Below, in pieces: positions 33,373 to 39,971 of a stretch of 64,000 bases of DNA. The stretch comes from Magnetospirillum sp. SS-4. GTDB lineage: Bacteria; Pseudomonadota; Alphaproteobacteria; Rhodospirillales; Magnetospirillaceae. Below the pieces are notes generated by a model, which worked only from the letters and a program-made list of their open reading frames with translations, did not search any database and was not told the DNA's origin. Location of the stretch: the NCBI RefSeq assembly GCF_902729425.1, contig NZ_CACVCH010000050.1, positions 1-64,000 of the forward strand, written 5' to 3'. Each line of letters opens with the position of its first letter. Positions within the stretch are counted from its first letter, which is position 1. The position numbers and the translations under genes are program-made.

Positions 33373-34577
33373 CGGACCTCCCGCATCTCGCGGCTCGCCT
33401 GTATGGGACGCCGCTGCTGGTCGCCCGCAGTAAGCTGGATGTGATCCTGGGCGCCCTCGGACCCCGGCTGGCCGGGCAGGCCGTCTCTTTCGACGGCGAT
33501 GCGGCTCCGTCCGCCGATGTGGCGGTGACGTCCGACGGCATCGCCATCATCCAGGTGGTCGGCACCCTGGTGGCCCGCTCCGGCTATCTCGGCGCCGCCA
33601 GCGGGCTGACCGCTTATTCCGACATCGCCGAAGCCATCGAGGCGGCGGCCACCGATCCCGGCATCCGGGCCATCCTGCTGGATGTGGATTCCTCCGGTGG
33701 CGAGGTGGGCGGCCTGTTCGATTTGGTTGACCACATCCAGGCCATCCGCGCCCAATGTGGCAAGCCCATCTGGGCGGTAGCCGATGAGGCGGCACTGTCG
33801 GCGGCCTATGCCATCGCCTGCACCGCCGACCGCCTCTACGTCACCCAGACCGGCGAAATCGGCTCCATCGGCGTGGTGGCGGTCCACCGCGACGAATCCG
33901 GAGCCGATGCTCAGGCTGGGCTGGCGTGGAGCTTCGTCCATGCCGGGGCCAGCAAGGTCGATGGCAACCCGCATCAGCCGCTGTCTGACTCTGCCCGCGC
34001 CACGCTCCAGGCCGATGTTGACGCCTTGTATGGAAAATTCACCACCCTGGTGGCCGAGCGGCGGCGGCTGTCTCCCGACGCCGTGCGGGCCACCGAGGCT
34101 GCGGTCTATCGCGGCGACCAGGCGGTGGCCGCCGGGCTGGCCGACAAGGTCGGCACCCTGCGTGTCGCCCTGGCCGATCTCGGGGCTGTGCTGGCCCGAC
34201 CCACCATTTCCCGCCCCATCGCCGCCCGAAAGGAAGCCCCGATGTCCGAATCCCAAGGGGATGTCCCCGCTCTGGCTGCCGTGCCGCAGCCGCCCGCCCA
34301 GGCCAACGCGGATCTGGAACAGCGCCTGCGCGCCGAATATTCCGAGATCAGCGCCATCGCCGCCCAGGCCGCCCGCCTCGGCGTCACCATCGACCCCGCC
34401 GAGGCCATGGCCAAGGGCATCCGCCCCGAGGCGCTGCGCCGCTCGGTGCTGGAGCAACTGGCCGCCCGTTCCGATGCCACCGACGTGGTGGCCGCCGCTC
34501 CGGCGGGTGCCGCTCCCAAGACCGAAACCGAAAGCCCCATCGTCCGGCGTGCCCGCGAAGCCGCCGCCCGGAAATAA
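33369..34577 (+). CDS. S49-family prohead protease with C-terminal scaffold part
   Basis: A 402-aa protein. The SppA/gpC-like peptidase domain has the nucleophile Ser144 in DEAALSAAYA and the lysine base Lys196 in GASKVDGNPH. From about residue 292 the sequence becomes a helical scaffold (ADLEQRLRAEYSEISAIAAQ). It overlaps the portal stop by four bases. It matures and shapes the prohead, and a scaffold can be produced from the internal start at 34242. Confidence 0.9.
   Translation: MTDLPHLAARLYGTPLLVARSKLDVILGALGPRLAGQAVSFDGDAAPSADVAVTSDGIAIIQVVGTLVARSGYLGAASGLTAYSDIAEAIEAAATDPGIRAILLDVDSSGGEVGGLFDLVDHIQAIRAQCGKPIWAVADEAALSAAYAIACTADRLYVTQTGEIGSIGVVAVHRDESGADAQAGLAWSFVHAGASKVDGNPHQPLSDSARATLQADVDALYGKFTTLVAERRRLSPDAVRATEAAVYRGDQAVAAGLADKVGTLRVALADLGAVLARPTISRPIAARKEAPMSESQGDVPALAAVPQPPAQANADLEQRLRAEYSEISAIAAQAARLGVTIDPAEAMAKGIRPEALRRSVLEQLAARSDATDVVAAAPAGAAPKTETESPIVRRAREAAARK
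34242..34577 (+). CDS. Nested scaffold protein (Nu3-like)
   Basis: A 111-aa product starting in frame at an ATG preceded by a strong AAGGAAG site (34230-34236). Its sequence is the helical C-terminal part of the protease frame. This copies the lambda C/Nu3 arrangement, in which the scaffold is an independent translation product of the protease gene 3' end. Confidence 0.65.
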   Translation: MSESQGDVPALAAVPQPPAQANADLEQRLRAEYSEISAIAAQAARLGVTIDPAEAMAKGIRPEALRRSVLEQLAARSDATDVVAAAPAGAAPKTETESPIVRRAREAAARK

Positions 34578-34589
34578 GGACACGCTGCC

Positions 34590-34979
34590 ATGCCTGTGCT
34601 GACCGCTTCGCCCTCCCTGGGCGATCTGCTGAAGTTTGAACTGAACGCCAGCTACTCCCGCGAAACCGTGACGCTGAAAGCGGGCACGTCCTATCCCCTC
34701 GGCTCCGTGCTGGGCCGCATCACCGCCAGCGGCGAATACCGCCTGTCCCCCGCCGCCGAGGTGGTGGGCGATGAAGGCGCGGAAACCGCCATCGCCGTGC
34801 TGTTGGAAACGGCGGATGCCACCGATGGCGCCATCACCGGCCTGATCGCCGCCCGTGGCCCGGTCATCCTGGCCGATGGCGCCCTGGCGTTCGATGCCTC
34901 GGTCGACGATGCGGCGAAACGTGCTTCCAAGATCACCCAGCTTTCTGCCCAGGGCCTCGTCGCCCGCGCCACCGTCTGA
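34590..34979 (+). CDS. Head decoration protein (gpD family)
   Basis: A 129-aa protein with the gpD-like pattern SYSRETVTLKAGTSYPLGSV, then ETAIAVLLETADATDGAI. It binds the expanded capsid lattice as trimers. It lies between scaffold and capsid, the lambda order. Confidence 0.88.
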   Translation: MPVLTASPSLGDLLKFELNASYSRETVTLKAGTSYPLGSVLGRITASGEYRLSPAAEVVGDEGAETAIAVLLETADATDGAITGLIAARGPVILADGALAFDASVDDAAKRASKITQLSAQGLVARATV

Positions 34980-34994
34980 TCGGAGTCCCTCTTC

Positions 34995-36017
34995 ATGGTC
35001 GAGATTCTCAATCCCTTCGACGCGGGCGGCTATTCGCTTGCCGAGATGACCCAGGCCATCAACATCCTGCCCAACCTGTACACCCGGCTCGGCCAGATGG
35101 GGCTGTTCCGCTTCGAGGGCGTCACCCAGCGCAGCGTCATCATCGAGCAGGCCGAGGGAATCCTCAACCTGCTGCCCACCGTACCGCTGGGCGGCCCGGC
35201 CACCGTCGCCAACCGCGATGCCCGGAGCATGCGCTCCTTCACCGTACCGTGGATTCCCCACGATGATTCCATCACCCCCCAGGACGTCCAGGGCGTGCGC
35301 GGTTTCGGCGTCGCCGATGCCGCCGATCCGCTGGCCACCGTCATGGAACGCAAGCTGACCCGCATGCGCAGCAAGCACGCGCAGACGCGGGAATTCATGG
35401 AGGTCAACGCGCTGAAGGGCATCGTCCGCGATGGCTCCGGCAGCACCCTCTACGACTATTTCGTCGAGTTCGACCTGTCCCGCCAGCAGGTGGATTTCGC
35501 CCTGGGCACCGCCACCACCAACGTCCAGGCCAAGATCCGCGAGGTGCTGCGCAAGGTCGAGACCGAGTTGAAGGGCGAGACCATGACCAGCGTGCTGGCC
35601 CTGGTCAGCCCGGAATTCTTCGACAAGCTGATCAGCCATGCCAAGGTCGAGCAGGCGTACCAGTACTATTCCTCGACCGGCGCCCAGCCGCTCAGGGAAG
35701 ACGTCCGCCGCCGTTTCCCCTTTGCCGGCATGGTATTCGAGGAATACAGCGCCACCGTCACCCTTTCCACCGGCCAGACCGAAACCCTGATCCCGGCGGG
35801 CGAGGGCATCGCCTTCCCGCTGGGCACCATGGACACCTTCGTCACCTATGGCGCTCCGGCCAATCTGATCGAGACGGTCAACACCCTGGGCGTGCCCATG
35901 TACGCCCGCCAGCTTGCTCGCCAGGACGGCAGCGCCATCGACGTCAAGACCGAGGCCTCCATCCTGCCGGTCAACAAACGCCCGCGTCTGGCGGTGCGCC
36001 TATTCTCGGGCAATTGA
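34995..36017 (+). CDS. Major capsid protein (gpE family)
   Basis: A 340-aa HK97-fold capsid subunit of the lambda gpE type. EILNPFDAGGYSLAEMTQAI at the start, VPWIPHDDSITPQDVQGVRG in the N-arm and EGIAFPLGTMDTFVTYGAPA near the C-terminus are typical. It is the main shell protein. Confidence 0.95.
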   Translation: MVEILNPFDAGGYSLAEMTQAINILPNLYTRLGQMGLFRFEGVTQRSVIIEQAEGILNLLPTVPLGGPATVANRDARSMRSFTVPWIPHDDSITPQDVQGVRGFGVADAADPLATVMERKLTRMRSKHAQTREFMEVNALKGIVRDGSGSTLYDYFVEFDLSRQQVDFALGTATTNVQAKIREVLRKVETELKGETMTSVLALVSPEFFDKLISHAKVEQAYQYYSSTGAQPLREDVRRRFPFAGMVFEEYSATVTLSTGQTETLIPAGEGIAFPLGTMDTFVTYGAPANLIETVNTLGVPMYARQLARQDGSAIDVKTEASILPVNKRPRLAVRLFSGN

Positions 36018-36019
36018 GC

Positions 36020-36316
36020 ATGACCGCCTTTGCCGAGGCCATCGACGACCTGTTCGCCGATCCGAACATGGCGGTCACGGTGACGTATCAGGGCCGCCCC
36101 GTGCGTGCCCTGGTACGGCGGCCCGACCGCGATATCGAGTTCTCCGACATCACCGTCCACACGGGGACGGCGGTGTTCGAGATTCGGCGGAGGGAGGTTC
36201 CGGCTCCCCAGGCGGGGGACATCATCCACCATGACGGCGACAACTTCGTCGTCCAGGGCGAACCCCGCCTGGATGCCGAGCAGCTGATCTGGACCTTGGA
36301 CACGAGACCGGCATGA
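36020..36316 (+). CDS. gpFII-like head-tail attachment protein
   Basis: A 98-aa protein, MTAFAEAIDDLFADPNMAVT, then AGDIIHHDGDNFVVQGEPRL, the small head-tail connector pattern. The ATG at 36020 lies three bases after the capsid stop. It overlaps the next gene by four bases. Confidence 0.8.
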   Translation: MTAFAEAIDDLFADPNMAVTVTYQGRPVRALVRRPDRDIEFSDITVHTGTAVFEIRRREVPAPQAGDIIHHDGDNFVVQGEPRLDAEQLIWTLDTRPA

Positions 36317-36972
36317 AACTGGGGGCGGCTATTTCCGGCGATCTGCGCAAGATCATGGCCGAGGAAATCAAGGCTGCCGAGGACGCCGTCACCGCCGCCA
36401 TGCGCCAAGCCGCCGACGGATTGAAGGCCGATCTTCGCCGCCAGGTCACCGAGGCGGGCATGGGCCAGCGCCTCGCCAATACCTGGCGGGCCGAGCTTTA
36501 TCCCAAGGGCCAAAAGAGCATCAAGGCGGCGGGCTTCGTCTTCACCAGGGCCCCCACCATCATCCGCGCCTTCGACCAGGGCGCGGTGATCAAGTCCAAG
36601 CACGGTTTCTGGTTGGCCATCCCCACACCCGCCGCCGGCACCGGCGCCCGAGGCAAGCGCATGACGCCGGGTCTGTGGGAACAGATGCACGGCAGCCGCC
36701 TGCGATTCATCTATCGCCGGGGCGCGCCCTCACTGCTGGTGGCCGAGAACATGCGGGCCCGCATCCCCCGATCAAGTCGGGGGACCGCACGGGGCGGTTT
36801 CGCCCAGGGCAGCGCCTCGGCGCTCCGCTCCGGGCGTGGGATGACCAGTGTGGTGATGTTCATCCTGGTGCCGCAGGTCTCGTTGCGAAAGCGACTGGAC
36901 GTCAACGCCGCCGCCGAGCGGTGGGCTTCGGCGCTGCCGGAGCTGATCGTCAGGAATTGGCGGGATAGTTAA
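36313..36972 (+). CDS. DUF6441-like tail-connector protein with inserted palindrome
   Basis: A 219-aa protein, MKLGAAISGDLRKIMAEEIK, then KSIKAAGFVFTRAPTIIRAF and KHGFWLAIPTPAAGTGARGK, resembling the DUF6441 family that occupies the gpZ-like tail-connector position. Residues about 152-176 (RSSRGTARGGFAQGSASALR) are low-complexity and come from a palindromic insert at 36764-36784. The gene remains open. Its end overlaps the acetyltransferase toxin gene. Confidence 0.75.
   Translation: MKLGAAISGDLRKIMAEEIKAAEDAVTAAMRQAADGLKADLRRQVTEAGMGQRLANTWRAELYPKGQKSIKAAGFVFTRAPTIIRAFDQGAVIKSKHGFWLAIPTPAAGTGARGKRMTPGLWEQMHGSRLRFIYRRGAPSLLVAENMRARIPRSSRGTARGGFAQGSASALRSGRGMTSVVMFILVPQVSLRKRLDVNAAAERWASALPELIVRNWRDS
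36764..36784. repeat. Palindromic insert inside the DUF6441-like gene
   Basis: TCCCCCGA (36764-36771) and TCGGGGGA (36777-36784) flank TCAAG. The palindrome and the following GC-rich 60 bp encode residues out of character with the rest of the protein, so it resembles a mobile palindromic repeat kept in frame. Confidence 0.5.
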
Positions 36973-37478
36973 CAACGTACCTTGAGTCTGGCGAGCGGCA
37001 GGAATAATCGGCGGGGCTGTCCAGAAAAGGTGACGAAGCCATACTTTGCATAAAACGCTGCTGCCTTGTCGTCCTTAGCCTCGACGACCATGGCATGAAT
37101 GGCGATGGCATCGCTGGCCCGCATTACCCGCTCGAACGCGTTGAGCAGCAGGAACTTTCCGTACTGCTGTCCATGAAAGCCGCGATCAACCGCCAGACGT
37201 CCGATCAAGGCGGCCGGAATTGGATAGCGGGGCAGTTTACGGGCCAATTCCTCGGGCAAGTCGTCCCGACTGAAACTCGCAGCGCTTAACGTGTAGTAGC
37301 CGATGATCTGTCCGCCAAGGTCATCGACGGCGACAAAAACGCTGGTCAGGTTGCGACGGATATCCTGGCCGGCGTGGCTGCGAATGTACTGATCAAGCGC
37401 TTCTTCGCCGCAGCAGAAGATGGATCGATCATGATGAATGTCCAGCGGTTCGACGCGGGGAAGGCGAAACCCCGTCAT
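36969..37478 (-). CDS. GNAT acetyltransferase toxin (TacT-like)
   Basis: A 169-aa acetyltransferase. RLAVDRGFHGQQYGKFLLLN carries the acetyl-CoA-binding Q/R-x-x-G-x-G/A-like loop. The KAAAFYAKYGFVTFSGQPRR C-terminus is the hallmark of TacT/AtaT-type toxins, which acetylate aminoacyl-tRNAs. The start at 37478 overlaps the antitoxin stop by four bases. The pair sits on the minus strand between two structural genes and overlaps the DUF6441 gene end by four bases. Confidence 0.9.
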   Translation of the reverse strand: MTGFRLPRVEPLDIHHDRSIFCCGEEALDQYIRSHAGQDIRRNLTSVFVAVDDLGGQIIGYYTLSAASFSRDDLPEELARKLPRYPIPAALIGRLAVDRGFHGQQYGKFLLLNAFERVMRASDAIAIHAMVVEAKDDKAAAFYAKYGFVTFSGQPRRLFLPLARLKVRC

Positions 37479-37756
37479 CCGCCGGTCACCCGCCCGTACC
37501 ACGCGAAGGCTTCCTTCAGCTTCTCGTTCGGCTCGGGCGGATTGAGCAGCAACTCCTGAAACCGCTCCCATTCCTCGGCATTCAGGGTGATGACCTCATG
37601 TTCGCGCACCACGGTGTCCGCCTTCTGCAAGGCGACATCGACCATGAAATCGGTGAGCGTCTTGTCAGAATAGGCGGCAGCCCGTTCCAGCTTCCGCTTC
37701 GATTGCGGGCTGAGACGGATGCTGATGCGTTCCTGGCGCTGGGCGATTCTGGACAT
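37475..37756 (-). CDS. DUF1778 antitoxin (TacA-like)
   Basis: A 93-aa ribbon-helix-helix antitoxin. QERISIRLSPQSKRKLERAA then SDKTLTDFMVDVALQKADTV is the DUF1778 pattern, and the C-terminal half wraps the GNAT toxin. The start at 37756 is supported by a promoter just upstream. It probably represses its own operon together with the toxin. Confidence 0.9.
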   Translation of the reverse strand: MSRIAQRQERISIRLSPQSKRKLERAAAYSDKTLTDFMVDVALQKADTVVREHEVITLNAEEWERFQELLLNPPEPNEKLKEAFAWYGRVTGG

Positions 37757-37784
37757 AGAGCGGCTCCGGTATCTGGCTCTCATT

Positions 37785-37813
37785 AATGTACGTCCATCTG
37801 ACGCACGTTTCAA
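37785..37813 (-). promoter_or_regulatory. Sigma-70 promoter of the TacAT-like module
   Basis: On the minus strand, TTGAAA (37813-37808), a 17-bp spacer, then TACATT (37790-37785), 28 bp before the antitoxin ATG. It gives the module its own expression, independent of the late operon it interrupts. Confidence 0.65.
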
Positions 37814-37822
37814 GGATTTCCC

Positions 37823-38251
37823 ATGCCCAGCATCCGCGAACAGATCCTAGCCGCCCTGCTGGCGCGGCTGCAAACCATCCCCGGCGCTACGGTCAAACGG
37901 GAAACGCCGTTGCCGGAAACGGTCCCCTCCGGTGGATTGATCATCCTGCGCGACGGCGATCCCGGCGATCCCGAGGTGGTGCTGTCGCCCATCACCTATC
38001 TCTGGGAACACCAGACCGAGATCGAGGTGATCCTCCAGCGCGGCCAGGACGACGACAGCGCCGCATTGGACGCACTGCTGATGGCGGTGGGGAATGCCCT
38101 GGCCACTGACCGTTCCCTCGGTGGTCTGGCCGAATGGCTGGATTGGGACGCACCCAAGACCTCCGGCCTCGCCATCGACGGTGCTGCCGCCCTGCGCGGC
38201 GCCACCGTCCCAGTCACCATCCATTACGGCTCCAGCGACCCGCTGGGCTGA
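37823..38251 (+). CDS. Minor tail protein U-like
   Basis: A 142-aa protein, MPSIREQILAALLARLQTIP, then LSPITYLWEHQTEIEVILQR, matching the tail-terminator (gpU) position and pattern. It resumes the rightward tail operon after the inserted toxin-antitoxin pair. Confidence 0.75.
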   Translation: MPSIREQILAALLARLQTIPGATVKRETPLPETVPSGGLIILRDGDPGDPEVVLSPITYLWEHQTEIEVILQRGQDDDSAALDALLMAVGNALATDRSLGGLAEWLDWDAPKTSGLAIDGAAALRGATVPVTIHYGSSDPLG

Positions 38252-38278
38252 GCCACACCTTATATATGGGAGTCCCCC

Positions 38279-39238
38279 ATGGCAAAGACTCGGGCCTATG
38301 GCGCCGATTGCATCCTGCTGGCCGCCTCCGAGGCGAGCTACGGCGTGCTTCCGGCCGACGGCTATGTACGGCTGTCGTTCAAGGAATCCAGCCTGGGCGC
38401 CGAGCGTCCCCTCGGCTACGACCCGCTGCTGGGCCAGGGCCGTGATGCCCAGGATCCCTATTACGAGGCGATCAAAGACGAGGGGGATGTCGGCGTGCCG
38501 CTGGATGTGCGAGCTTTGGGCTTCTGGCTGAAGGGCTTGTTCGGCGCGCCCGCTACCGTCGATAACGGTGACGGAACCTTCGACCATGTCTTCACCTCGG
38601 GCGGCGCGCTGCCCAGCCTCGCCATCGAGATCGGTCATGCCCAACTGGCGGTGCCGAAGTTCTTCCGCCATGGCGGGGCCAAGCTCGACAAGCTGTCCTT
38701 CGACATGGCCCGCTCCGGCGCCGCCAATGCCAGCATCGGTGTCATCGCCCAGGGCGAGACCGAAGCGGCCACCACCATTGACGTCACCCCGGCGGCCTTC
38801 GCCCTGAAGCGGTTCAGCCAGGGCAGCGGTACCATCCGGGTCGGCGGCGGCCAACTGGCCAACGTGGTGGGCGGCAAGTTGTCCTTCTCCAACAACCTGG
38901 AGCGGGTGGAAACCATCCGCGCCGACGGCCTGATCGACGGTGTGGACGAGACCGAGGCCACCGCCGAAGGCTCGGTGGACATCCGCTTCGGCACCGATAC
39001 CACGCTGACCGCCGCTATCGCCACCGAAAGCCCGGTGGAGATGGAATACGGCTTCACCATTCCCGGCTCGGCCTTTGCTCTGACCTTCCATCTGCCCCGT
39101 GTCTTTTGCCCCAAGAAGAAGCAGGAGATCAAAGGCCCCGGCGGCATCCAGGCCAGCTACGACTGGCGGGCTGCCCGCGATCCGGTGGCGGGGTATCTGC
39201 TCCGCGTCACCCTGGTCAACGACGTGGCGGGGTATTGA
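38279..39238 (+). CDS. Tail tube protein (gpV-like)
   Basis: A 319-aa protein with SFKESSLGAERPLGYDPLLG, then GALPSLAIEIGHAQLAVPKF and SFSNNLERVETIRADGLIDG, as in phage tail tube proteins of the TTP type. It polymerises into the tail tube. The ATG follows GGGAG. Confidence 0.85.
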   Translation: MAKTRAYGADCILLAASEASYGVLPADGYVRLSFKESSLGAERPLGYDPLLGQGRDAQDPYYEAIKDEGDVGVPLDVRALGFWLKGLFGAPATVDNGDGTFDHVFTSGGALPSLAIEIGHAQLAVPKFFRHGGAKLDKLSFDMARSGAANASIGVIAQGETEAATTIDVTPAAFALKRFSQGSGTIRVGGGQLANVVGGKLSFSNNLERVETIRADGLIDGVDETEATAEGSVDIRFGTDTTLTAAIATESPVEMEYGFTIPGSAFALTFHLPRVFCPKKKQEIKGPGGIQASYDWRAARDPVAGYLLRVTLVNDVAGY

Positions 39239-39240
39239 TC

Positions 39241-39756
39241 ATGATCCGACTTTCTCTGCCGAAGGAGCCGTACTGGCTCGATCTGCCCCATGGCGTGCGG
39301 GTGTTCGTCCGTCCCCTGACCACGGCGGTGTACGAGGCCGCCCGGTCGCGCGGCTGGCGCATGGCGCGAGCCATTGCTGCCGAACATGCCGATCTGAAGG
39401 CCGCCGGGGCCGACATCACCGGCTTGCCCGATCTGTCCGACGAGGATGCCCTGGCCGGGCTGTCACAGATGTTGTTCGCCCAAGGTCTGGCCCGCTCCGC
39501 CATCACCAAATGGGAGGGCGTGTTGGATGCCGATGATCAGCCCGCCGAAAGCACCGATTCCGCCATCGCCGAACTGATGCAGCTTCCCCGCATGGCCGAG
39601 TCGTTCGTCGTCCAATACACCGAAACCCATGAAGCGGTCATCGCCGAGGGAAACGTCTCCAGGCCCGCGCCGAATGGCACTTCAGCGGCGGGCCTGACTA
39701 CTGCCGAGGCTGCTTTGGGCCCTGCGACTGCCCCTATGACCGCAACGCCCCCCTGA
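39241..39756 (+). CDS. Tail assembly chaperone G-like
   Basis: A 171-aa protein, MIRLSLPKEPYWLDLPHGVR, then SDEDALAGLSQMLFAQGLAR. It lies between tube and tape measure genes, the position of lambda gpG. The last 33 residues, after Asn138, appear to be a by-pass frame: a slippery heptamer at 39648-39654 offers an alternative, conserved C-terminal domain in the -1 frame. Confidence 0.82.
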   Translation: MIRLSLPKEPYWLDLPHGVRVFVRPLTTAVYEAARSRGWRMARAIAAEHADLKAAGADITGLPDLSDEDALAGLSQMLFAQGLARSAITKWEGVLDADDQPAESTDSAIAELMQLPRMAESFVVQYTETHEAVIAEGNVSRPAPNGTSAAGLTTAEAALGPATAPMTATPP

Positions 39757-39968
39757 CCGAATCCGGTTGGCAAGCTTGGGAATTGCTGACCGGTTCCATC
39801 GGCGCCATCCGCATCGGCCCCCGTGGCGGCATCACCGGTCTCGACCTTCCGGCCCTGCTGATCCAGGCCCAGGCGCTGGGTTACGACCGGCCTCTGCTGG
39901 CGCGGCTGCTGCCCTTCGCCGAGCGGGGAATGGTGGCCGGTTCCGCCAAGGTTCAAACAGAGACCTGA
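39241..39968 (+). CDS. Frameshift product GT-like tail assembly chaperone
   Basis: A predicted 242-aa fusion of the first 138 codons of the G-like frame and 104 codons read in the -1 frame from 39654 to the stop at 39966. The added domain reads AEWHFSGGPDYCRGCFGPCD, then GWQAWELLTGSIGAIRIGPR and GLDLPALLIQAQALGYDRPL. It has cysteine-rich and helical parts and no start of its own. The fused form should bridge tape measure and tail tube subunits. Confidence 0.75.
39648..39693 (+). promoter_or_regulatory. Programmed -1 frameshift signal (GGGAAAC + hairpin)
   Basis: The heptamer GGGAAAC (39648-39654) is in the correct phase (G GGA AAC). Eight bases later a hairpin starts: GCCCGCGCCG (39663-39672) pairs with CGGCGGGC (39686-39693), with a 2-nt bulge. 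Heptamer, phase, spacer and hairpin together fit the standard -1 frameshift site of siphophage G/GT genes. Confidence 0.8.
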
Positions 39969-39971
39969 TCC

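Noticed and set aside
33090-35639. 849-aa minus-strand open frame opposite portal/protease/capsid genes
   Set aside because: It is a high-GC antisense shadow with Gly/His/Asp-rich composition and no domain. The plus-strand genes are well supported.
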